Assembly: GCF_000271665.2 (NCBI RefSeq)
Contig: NZ_CP010978.1
Coordinates: forward strand, 4,819,001-4,883,000
From: Pelosinus fermentans JBW45
GTDB lineage: Bacteria; Bacillota; Negativicutes; DSM-13327
Length of the DNA stretch: 64,000 nucleotides
Direction of reading: 5' to 3'
The position numbers were made by a program, and so were the translations under genes. This document shows, one piece after another, positions 59,101 to 64,000 of this stretch (position 1 is its first letter; every line of letters begins with the position of its first letter). The notes below the pieces were generated by a model. It ran no database searches. It was not told the DNA's origin and saw only the letters and a program-made list of their open reading frames with translations.

Positions 59101-59242
59101 TTTGTTTTATCGTAAAATCTGGATCTTCCATACGTCCCAGTTTATTGTAGGAGACTACTCCCATAATAAAGAATAACACAATAAAAAAATAAATAAATTG
59201 CTTATGATTTAAAGACCATTCGGTAAGATTAAAATTCTTCAT
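56153..59242 (-). CDS. RND-family efflux transporter (inner-membrane subunit)
   Basis: 1,029 residues, full length for an AcrB-like pump. N-terminal membrane helix (QFIYFFIVLFFIMGVVSYNK), porter domain repeats (IMVQVSWPGATARQMEEQV-like in both halves), the proton-relay helix ALGLLVDDAIITIETM with paired Asp, and a second cluster of helices near the C-terminus (LSLFGIIMRNSVILIDQIEQ). Overlaps the adaptor gene by 4 bp. The protein needs an outer-membrane channel; no TolC-like gene is in the window. Substrates unknown; could export drugs or the polyketide, but nothing links them directly. Confidence 0.92.
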   Translation of the reverse strand: MKNFNLTEWSLNHKQFIYFFIVLFFIMGVVSYNKLGRMEDPDFTIKQMIVQVSWPGATARQMEEQVTDKIEKKLQDLPGLDYVKSYSTPGQTITYVILKDTVLKKDVRSTWLEARNMINDMKSTLPEGALAPNFNDRFDEVYGVVYTLTGDGYTYEEMREKAEKIRRLLLDIPSVKKVALLGVQTEKIYIEIENNKLSQLGIDPSTITSTLQAQNAMTASGMFETASDNVYLRVTGMFEDVESIRNVPIKANGNTFRLGDIAKIRRSYAEPSDPKMFYNGQPAIGISLAMEPGGNILTLGKNLENAIEQIKKELPVGLELNQTVNQPKIVETSIDEFVKSLGEAVVIVLIVSFLSLGVRSGVIVALCIPLVIAAVFTFMNFMGIDLQKISLGALIIALGLLVDDAIITIETMSVKLEQGWTRFNAACYAYTATAYPRLTGALVTCAGFVPVGFAKGSAAEYCGSIFTVVVLALLLSWVAAGTVTPLLGYLFIKVESAGVEGKEHDIYDTKFYRHFKGILIWCLNHKKQVLLGTVACFLGAALAMSLIKQEFFPASTRPELIVQIKLQEGASLKATEEVAEEFAKLIEGDPAIDYYTYHVGEGAPRFVLSFEPTFNKTNFAEFIIVAKDAKAREALSQKVNTILNEKMTGVRGHMKVIANGPSADYPVMIRVRGYDPEKVRVIAQKMRDTMAAHPGVRNINFNWDEKSKVIHFEIDQDKARKLGVDTQSLASSLQTQLSGASIADFRVEDRTISMVFKGALQDRNDISRIKDLNVHIGNGKYVPVDQIAKISYDSEDGMLWRRGLKSMVVVQAEVNPGFMGNDVTQEVYDTLKELRADLPFGYTIEVDGALEDSIKAAKFISEPLPIMVGAIMILLMIQLQNIPKMVLTLLTAPLGIIGVVMGLLLTGHPIGFVVQLGILSLFGIIMRNSVILIDQIEQLVSNGESMWDAVIDATVIRCRPILLTAAAAILAMIPLFSSVFWGPMAVAIAAGLFVATILTLLVLPTMYAAWYKVHMGMPLNKDSEVHFSE

Positions 59243-60348
59243 AACGTATCACCGCTAATACGAACCTTTTGCCCTTCTTTTAATTTATGCACTCCTGCTG
59301 TAACAATCACATCTCCATTTTGGAGTCCTCCCAGCACTTGAACCTTTCCATCGCCAAATGCACCTATTTTAATGGGACGCAACGTTACACTCTCATTATT
59401 TATGACCCAAACTCCAGGAGTGTCACTATTTTGATAAATTGCGGTGAGAGGAATATAGACTGCAGCTTGCTGATTCCCTCCATTAGCTGCCGCTACCGTA
59501 GAAGTCATCCCCAACTTTACTTCTTGAGGAGGATTCAGCAGACTTACCCGGACTTTATAGGTACGAGATACGGCATCAGCCATAGGAGCAATTTCTCTAA
59601 CAGCAGCATCTACACTAACGGCAGGCAATGCCCAAAAAGTAACTTTAAGCTGTCCCATCTTACGAAATTCATCAATACGATTTTCAGGAACACTAATTTC
59701 AACTTCCCGCTCTCCATCTTGTACGATAGTAACTACAGATTGTCCTGCTGCAACAACCTGCCCTGCTTCTGCTGTTATACTAGATATAACGCCTGCTTTA
59801 TCAGCATATAAAACACTATAATCTAATTGATTAGACCCTTGAGCATATTGGGCAGAAGCCTGACGCAAGCTTGCAACAGCCACATCATAGGCACTTTTGT
59901 ATTGATCAAGTTGAGCTGCACTAATCGCTCCCCCTTCGTATAACTTTTGGTAGCGATTGAGATTACTTTCCGCCAGCTTTACTTGAGACTCAGCGGAATA
60001 TACTTGCGCTGCATTACTGTTGACCGTCTGCTTAACATCTTTGGCATCTATTTCCATAAGTACATCTCCAGCATTTACAACACTACCTAGCTGCACATGC
60101 CGTTTTACTATTTTCCCGCCAACTTGAAAAGACAGCTGACTTTCAAAGCGCCCCTTAACTTCACCGGAATAGATATAACTTTGAGCGTCGGCCGCAGCGC
60201 CAACAACTGCAGTACGGACCAAGGCCACTTCTTCCATAACTACAGCAGATTTAGAATGTCCTTTGACCATAATTCCCGCTGCTACAGCTGCCAAAACCAC
60301 ACCTGCAGCCAGACCATAATATAGTTTCTTCTTACTTAACTTCTGCAT
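59239..60348 (-). CDS. RND periplasmic adaptor (membrane fusion protein)
   Basis: 369 residues. N-terminal membrane anchor (YYGLAAGVVLAAVAAGIMV), lipoyl-like halves (GGKIVKRHVQLGSVVNAGDV and ADKAGVISSITAEAGQVVAA), a helical hairpin between them, and a beta-barrel/MP domain ending VTAGVHKLKEGQKVRISG. No lipobox Cys, so it is anchored by the helix. AAAGGAGTGG precedes the ATG. Second gene of TetR-adaptor-pump. Confidence 0.92.
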   Translation of the reverse strand: MQKLSKKKLYYGLAAGVVLAAVAAGIMVKGHSKSAVVMEEVALVRTAVVGAAADAQSYIYSGEVKGRFESQLSFQVGGKIVKRHVQLGSVVNAGDVLMEIDAKDVKQTVNSNAAQVYSAESQVKLAESNLNRYQKLYEGGAISAAQLDQYKSAYDVAVASLRQASAQYAQGSNQLDYSVLYADKAGVISSITAEAGQVVAAGQSVVTIVQDGEREVEISVPENRIDEFRKMGQLKVTFWALPAVSVDAAVREIAPMADAVSRTYKVRVSLLNPPQEVKLGMTSTVAAANGGNQQAAVYIPLTAIYQNSDTPGVWVINNESVTLRPIKIGAFGDGKVQVLGGLQNGDVIVTAGVHKLKEGQKVRISGDTL

Positions 60349-60450
60349 CTTTCCACTCCTTTATATAAGTACAACTAATATTAAATACCATTTTAAATTA
60401 AACATTTATTTAATAATTTCTAAAAAAAAGAATTTATTAAAAGACTTTTT

Positions 60451-61080
60451 TTATGCAGGGTTATTTAAAACACCTCTGAGAAACATTTCGACAGCTTCTG
60501 GCATGTAGTATTCAGCCTTATCCTTTTTTGTCTCCAAAAATTCATCGGCAAGATGATTACTTATAAAATAAAAATGTAAAAGGCTGCCTAAAAGTAGATT
60601 AGCACAGTCAGGTTTAACATCTGACCGGATTTGCCCATTATTTATTCCTTCTTGAATACACTCCGTTATGAAATCATGCTGACGCATAATTCCCGGCTTT
60701 ACAATACTTTCATAACAGTTCGTAGCATTTATGATTTCCCCATAAATTAGACGATGAATATAAGGATAAGATTTATGTAATTTTACAAATTTTTGTGAAA
60801 AACGTCTGATCTTTTCGATGGGGCAATTTTCTTCATTGCGAATTGATACAATTATATTGTCTAGTAAGTCAAACTGAGCTTCCAGTATAGCAGCATAAAG
60901 CTTCTCTTTTCCACCAAAATAATATGAAATCAGAGCAATATTTACTTCGGCAGCCTCTGCAAGTTCTTTTACAGATACTGCAGAAAATCCTTTTTGTGCA
61001 AACAAAGGAGCTGCTGCAGTCATTATTTTATGAACTGCTGGCTTATCTGTCATTATTTCCTTTTTCACTTTTTCCCCCAT
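60451..61080 (-). CDS. TetR-family regulator of the RND efflux operon
   Basis: 209 residues. Helix-turn-helix IMTAAAPLFAQKGFSAVSVK followed by ELAEAAEVNIALISYYFGGK; the C-terminal region has the CerR-like layout (RRFSQKFVKLHKSYPYIHRL). It lies 100 bp upstream of the adaptor gene on the same strand and directly next to a 32-bp perfect palindrome, so it likely represses itself and the pump. ATG 61080 assumed; ATG 61053 after AAGGAAAT is an alternative. Confidence 0.88.
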   Translation of the reverse strand: MGEKVKKEIMTDKPAVHKIMTAAAPLFAQKGFSAVSVKELAEAAEVNIALISYYFGGKEKLYAAILEAQFDLLDNIIVSIRNEENCPIEKIRRFSQKFVKLHKSYPYIHRLIYGEIINATNCYESIVKPGIMRQHDFITECIQEGINNGQIRSDVKPDCANLLLGSLLHFYFISNHLADEFLETKKDKAEYYMPEAVEMFLRGVLNNPA

Positions 61081-61094
61081 ATTCTTTCAACTTC

Positions 61095-61126
61095 AATCCA
61101 TATTAAATGATCATTTAATATGGATT
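61095..61126. promoter_or_regulatory. 32-bp perfect palindrome, probable TetR operator
   Basis: AATCCATATTAAATGA joined to its exact complement TCATTTAATATGGATT with no spacer. It lies 15 bp upstream of the TetR start and 128 bp upstream of the divergent HD-GYP gene. Related TTTAAAT half-sites occur before the adaptor gene (60370-60420). Confidence 0.75.
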
Positions 61127-61253
61127 ATACTTCCTATTCATAAATTTGTCTAGTAAGAAAGTTTTTCTGGCATTGATATTAAATGCAGGAAATTTATAGT
61201 TATTTATGGAAGATAGCGTTTTACGATACTAAATTTTATACGGGGTGTAGCAT

Positions 61254-62327
61254 ATGAGTAGTATTAAACCTCAAAAAACACATAAAATTATCGATCAAAA
61301 AATCGAGTTCTTAGTACCGGGTATGGAATTAGCTCGGGATGCCTGCACGAGTGACGGGAAAATATTAGCAAGTGAAAGCACGATTATTAGTAAAGCTTTA
61401 ATAAAGAATCTACAAAACTGGGACATTGACAAGGTATCGATCATTGCTGAAATAACAGCAAATCCCATAACAGATCCTAATATTCAAAAATTCATGAACA
61501 GCTATAATCAATCGGTAACAACTGTTCAAAAGACTTTTGAAGACATTCGTCAAACACAGGAAGTTCCCATTGAAACATTTACAAATACTGCTGATGATAT
61601 CGTTGAAAATATATCTGCCACGGGCAATGCGATTGACCAATTATATAATTTACCCCAATGTGATGATTATACTTTCCGTCATAGTGTTAATGTAAGTGCA
61701 ATTGCAGCCCTTATCGCCACATGGCTCAAATTTCCGCCTGAAAGCGTTAGTGCTATTGCTTTAGCTGGACTTCTGCATGATGTAGGAAAATCCCAGCTGC
61801 CGACAGAGATATTAAATAAATCCCATCGCCTTGCACCTAAGGACTATGAATTGTATAAAACTCATACTACCCTTGGATATGATCTAGTAAGCAAGATACC
61901 AAATATGGCACAAAGCGTACTTTCTGGTATATTAGATCATCATGAAAGAGAAGATGGTAATGGTTATCCCAATAAACTAACTTCAGAAGATATCCATCCT
62001 TATGCTAAGATTATAGCGGTTGCTGATTTATTTGATGAATCCTTGACGATTAATTGTGACACCCCTGGTGCGTTAAGCCCTTATTCCAGTTTGGATAAAT
62101 TGCGCCAGGATATTTACTCCATTGATGCCAAAACATGTATTACTTTTACTGAAAATATGATGAACTTTCTCTCTGGTAATCTAGTCGCTCTCACAAATGG
62201 TGAACAGGCACGAGTCGTTTTCGTGAATAAAGATAAGCCATCCAACTCGATTGTGCAGCAATTTGATGGTAATGTCATTGATTTATCTGAGACAGATGAT
62301 ATTTGCATTCATTATATTATTAGGTAG
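61254..62327 (+). CDS. HD-GYP domain protein, probable c-di-GMP phosphodiesterase
   Basis: 357 residues. An N-terminal DUF3391-like segment (VPGMELARDACTSDGKILAS) precedes the HD-GYP domain: FRHSVNVSAIAALIATWL, HD in LLHDVGKSQLPTEILNK, then HHEREDGNGYPNKLTSEDI and IIAVADLFDESLT. These are the metal-binding and GYP motifs of active enzymes. Soluble, no sensor domain. With the c-di-GMP riboswitch at 40.5 kb it shows that this second messenger is used. ATG follows GGGGTG. Confidence 0.92.
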   Translation: MSSIKPQKTHKIIDQKIEFLVPGMELARDACTSDGKILASESTIISKALIKNLQNWDIDKVSIIAEITANPITDPNIQKFMNSYNQSVTTVQKTFEDIRQTQEVPIETFTNTADDIVENISATGNAIDQLYNLPQCDDYTFRHSVNVSAIAALIATWLKFPPESVSAIALAGLLHDVGKSQLPTEILNKSHRLAPKDYELYKTHTTLGYDLVSKIPNMAQSVLSGILDHHEREDGNGYPNKLTSEDIHPYAKIIAVADLFDESLTINCDTPGALSPYSSLDKLRQDIYSIDAKTCITFTENMMNFLSGNLVALTNGEQARVVFVNKDKPSNSIVQQFDGNVIDLSETDDICIHYIIR

Positions 62328-62357
62328 TTAGATTTCATACACGCCATGAAAAGCCAT

Positions 62358-62403
62358 AAGCCGATTAGCCTGACGCATAATTATACGTTGGACTAATCGG
62401 CTT
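62358..62403. terminator. Terminator-like hairpin after the HD-GYP gene
   Basis: AAGCCGATTAGCCTGACG pairs imperfectly with CGTTGGACTAATCGGCTT and is followed by TGTTT. It is a diverged copy of the hairpin at 55659-55707. Confidence 0.7.
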
Positions 62404-62423
62404 TGTTTAAGTGATTATTTCTG

Positions 62424-62699
62424 CTAAACTACCTGTATAATTCCGCCGGACTGCTTCTGCAAAAGGCCTATCAAATCTGCATACGTCCAGTAATTATTTC
62501 GAGCAAACGCCAATTTAGAGTACAAATCAATACAATATCGATCAGTGGTTGTTGTATTTGCTACATTCAGAAACGCAGCGGGTTGAACGGAAGATTTTGC
62601 GTGAACGATAAGGGAACGAGCTAGATCATTATATTTTATGTTTTTTGAGGATTTTTGGTTACAGGTTGGATATCCAATATAAGAAAAAGAGCCGTCCAC
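62424..62699 (-). CDS. Uncertain ORF, unknown function (91 aa)
   Basis: Reads MDGSFSYIGYPTCNQKSSKN and ends KQSGGIIQVV. No motif, signal peptide or homologue recognised, and no ribosome site: a 25-bp-arm palindrome sits directly upstream. Its end abuts a terminator. It could be the 3' remnant of a larger gene cut at the palindrome. Confidence 0.3.
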   Translation of the reverse strand: MDGSFSYIGYPTCNQKSSKNIKYNDLARSLIVHAKSSVQPAAFLNVANTTTTDRYCIDLYSKLAFARNNYWTYADLIGLLQKQSGGIIQVV

Positions 62700-62703
62700 C
62701 TAA

Positions 62704-62761
62704 TTTAAATGTCCCCTATAAAGTAGACATTAAAAAGTCTACTTTATAGGGGACATTTAAA
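62704..62761. repeat. Perfect inverted repeat with 25-bp arms
   Basis: Arms 62704-62728 (TTTAAATGTCCCCTATAAAG then TAGAC) and 62737-62761 are exact complements around ATTAAAAA. Terminal A/T runs on both sides allow it to act as a terminator in either direction. It may also be a miniature mobile element. Confidence 0.8.
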
Positions 62762-62785
62762 AATTGAGACAAGACAGTATTTTCG

Positions 62786-62830
62786 TGTGGATAAAGCTGT
62801 TAATAACACATAATTTTGTGGATAACTTTA
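62786..62830. repeat. Dispersed element with DnaA-box-like TGTGGATAA (copy 2)
   Basis: TGTGGATAAAGCTGTTAATA, ACACA, then TTGTGGATAACTTT. Both TGTGGATAA motifs (62786-62794, 62817-62825) are exact DnaA-box complements. Same layout as 51401-51447. Confidence 0.5.
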
Positions 62831-63030
62831 CCATATATGTAATATATATACCATTTATTAAGATCCAGAACTATTGCAAGATCAGCGTCACATGAGCGAC
62901 CTAATCATCAAGAACATCAAATATTTACAAATTCACGTGTGCCCTTAGAATTCTTAAAAGTACTTATAAGAAATTGTACTATAAATAGCGGGTTGCTTTA
63001 GTCATTCTGATATTCTGGGAAACAGACCTA

Positions 63031-63603
63031 TTAAAGATTATTATAAGAAATGACAAAATGCAGCATGGTTAAAGAGGAAGAGGGGTTGGTATATTTATGT
63101 GGACGATCCCCTTTGAAACGAATGGAATCATAATCATCCAAATGATGAGCCTCGCCGTCTACTTCCACCGTCAATTGACCAGACATGACGGTAACAAATT
63201 CCATCACTCCCGGTTGGTGTGCCTCTGACAGATACTCCCCTCGAGGTTGTAAGTATCCTCGATAAAGCTCAATCAAACCATGGGAACGAAACAAAGGCTC
63301 AGCGATAAATACATCATTTGAACTGATCAGCTTCATCCCATCTTTCTTGCGACTGATGGAGACATCCGATTCGATAGACAATAGAGCGGTTATTGGGATT
63401 TTTAGGCCATTTGCGATTTTCCAAATTACGGACAACGTAGGATTGGCTTCGCCACGTTCGATATTGAGTAATGTTAATTTACTAACCCCGATTTGTTTGG
63501 CCAAAACATCTATACTAATTCCTTTATTCGCTCGGAACTGCCGCAGATTGATGCCAATATACTTCCCTACATCCCCTTCACCCCAAGGCTTTTCGATGTT
63601 CAT
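63031..63603 (-). CDS. XRE-family regulator with C-terminal cupin domain
   Basis: 190 residues. Helix-turn-helix about 18-70 (LRQFRANKGISIDVLAKQIG, then VSKLTLLNIERGEANPTLSV), followed by a cupin barrel (HQPGVMEFVTVMSGQLTVEV, YDSIRFKGDRPHKYTNPS). Proteins of this design often sit next to, and control, amino-acid exporters of the AzlCD type, as here: the AzlC gene is divergent, 255 bp away. GAGGGAGGAAG precedes the ATG. Confidence 0.9.
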   Translation of the reverse strand: MNIEKPWGEGDVGKYIGINLRQFRANKGISIDVLAKQIGVSKLTLLNIERGEANPTLSVIWKIANGLKIPITALLSIESDVSISRKKDGMKLISSNDVFIAEPLFRSHGLIELYRGYLQPRGEYLSEAHQPGVMEFVTVMSGQLTVEVDGEAHHLDDYDSIRFKGDRPHKYTNPSSSLTMLHFVISYNNL

Positions 63604-63668
63604 TTCTTCCTCCCTCGATCAAAAGACCAGCTTTTTCTAAGTATTTTTTATAACATAATGAACAAAAA

Positions 63669-63753
63669 GTAAAATTTAATATACCAATTCAATGTTTATT
63701 ATATTATAATGATCTATATGTAAATTTTATTATACCATTTTAGTACTTATTTT
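63669..63753. promoter_or_regulatory. Two direct repeats between the XRE-cupin and AzlC genes
   Basis: GTAAAATTTAATATACCAAT (from 63669) and GTAAATTTTATTATACCATT (from 63720) recur with a 51-bp period, about five helical turns, in the shared divergent promoter region. They are good candidates for binding sites of the XRE-cupin regulator. Confidence 0.45.
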
Positions 63754-63858
63754 ACACCATTGTCTTTTCGCTTTTGATCAGAGAGATCCCATTAGTATGA
63801 ACTATTTTTATTCGAGCAGTTAATGTAATTCATGATAAAACAAGGAGCTGTTGTTAAT

Positions 63859-64000
63859 ATGGACGAAAAAATAGTGACCATAAGAACTGGTTTTACCGAA
63901 GCTTTACCATTAGCAATCGCTATTGCAGCATATGGTTTATCTTATGGTGTGCTGGCAACTCAAGCTAATTTTAGTTTAGCGGGCACCGTAGCAATGTCCT
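63859..64000 (+). CDS. azlC: AzlC-family branched-chain amino-acid exporter, partial (continues beyond window)
   Basis: The first 47 residues are visible: MDEKIVTIRTGFTEALPLAI, AIAAYGLSYGVLATQANFSL, AGTVAMS. The GF-x-x-ALP-x-A-x-AYGLSYG pattern is that of AzlC large subunits, which export branched-chain amino acids with AzlD. AAGGAG lies 11 bp before the ATG. The divergent XRE-cupin gene supports the call. Confidence 0.82.
   Translation, partial: MDEKIVTIRTGFTEALPLAIAIAAYGLSYGVLATQANFSLAGTVAMS

Noticed and set aside
56153-60348. RND pump as dedicated exporter of the polyketide
   Set aside because: It is over 20 kb from the cluster, has its own TetR repressor, and no shared regulatory site was seen.

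Overview
The window reads as a low-GC diderm Firmicute, most likely a Negativicute of the Sporomusaceae (Pelosinus/Sporomusa-like). This is inferred from Firmicute-type regulation (LevR with a sigma-54 promoter, PRD regulators, many PTS genes, strong AGGAGG ribosome sites) combined with outer-membrane functions: a TonB-dependent receptor under a cobalamin riboswitch, an LptA/OstA-like periplasmic protein and an RND efflux pump. No rRNA, tRNA or CRISPR array is seen, and genus assignment is inference.

Layout. 1-3.8 kb: the front of a mannose-family PTS operon (IIA, IIB cut by the window edge) with a -24/-12 promoter, a cluster of TGTGTCT boxes and its LevR-type activator. 4.1-7.2 kb: TetR regulator, small protein, LptA-like protein, exported class 3 lipase. 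7.2-8.7 kb: a debris field with broken pieces of polyketide genes and of a transposase. 8.7-34.7 kb: a 26-kb single-strand trans-AT polyketide synthase operon with an HMG-CoA-synthase beta-branching cassette. 35-39 kb: a decayed pectin-oligosaccharide locus (GH4 pseudogene, GPH symporter, GH105 hydrolase). 39-42.5 kb: LysR regulator, then a c-di-GMP-I riboswitch in front of a chemoreceptor. 42.7-48.3 kb: a fructose-family PTS operon with two class II aldolases and a PRD regulator. 48.4-51.2 kb: a TonB-receptor relic, then a cobalamin riboswitch and an intact TonB receptor. 51.5-56.1 kb: single genes (SWIM protein, YjdM, radical SAM/SPASM, an orphan lactose-type IIA). 56.2-61.1 kb: TetR-MFP-RND efflux operon. 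61.2-64 kb: HD-GYP phosphodiesterase, an unrecognised ORF, XRE-cupin regulator and the start of an AzlC exporter gene.

Polyketide system. Transcription runs leftward from a consensus promoter (TTGACA, 17 bp, TATTAT) at 35100-35072 through a leader of about 380 nt. Gene order is AT-oxidoreductase, PKS1, PKS2, donor ACP, decarboxylating KS, HMG-CoA-synthase homologue, enoyl-CoA hydratase, PKS3, thioesterase. Reading domains across proteins gives four extension modules: KS1-(dead AT)-DH-KR-ACP; KS2/DH-KR-ACP-ACP-ACP; KS3-DH/KR-ACP; KS4-ACP-ACP; then a separate thioesterase. Modules 1-3 should each leave a double bond. Module 4 has no KR, and its twin ACPs carry the Trp that marks beta-branching carriers. 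Only one hydratase of the PksH type is present and no PksI-type decarboxylase is seen, so the simplest prediction is a conjugated polyene acid that keeps a beta-carboxymethyl group, chemically like the 3-carymethyl-dienoate end of bongkrekic acid (read: 3-carboxymethyl).

The most unusual non-coding signal is in the leader of that operon: two hairpins 108 bases apart share an identical 21-base apical loop while their stem bases change in a pairing-preserving way. This is a candidate regulatory RNA for a very long biosynthetic transcript.
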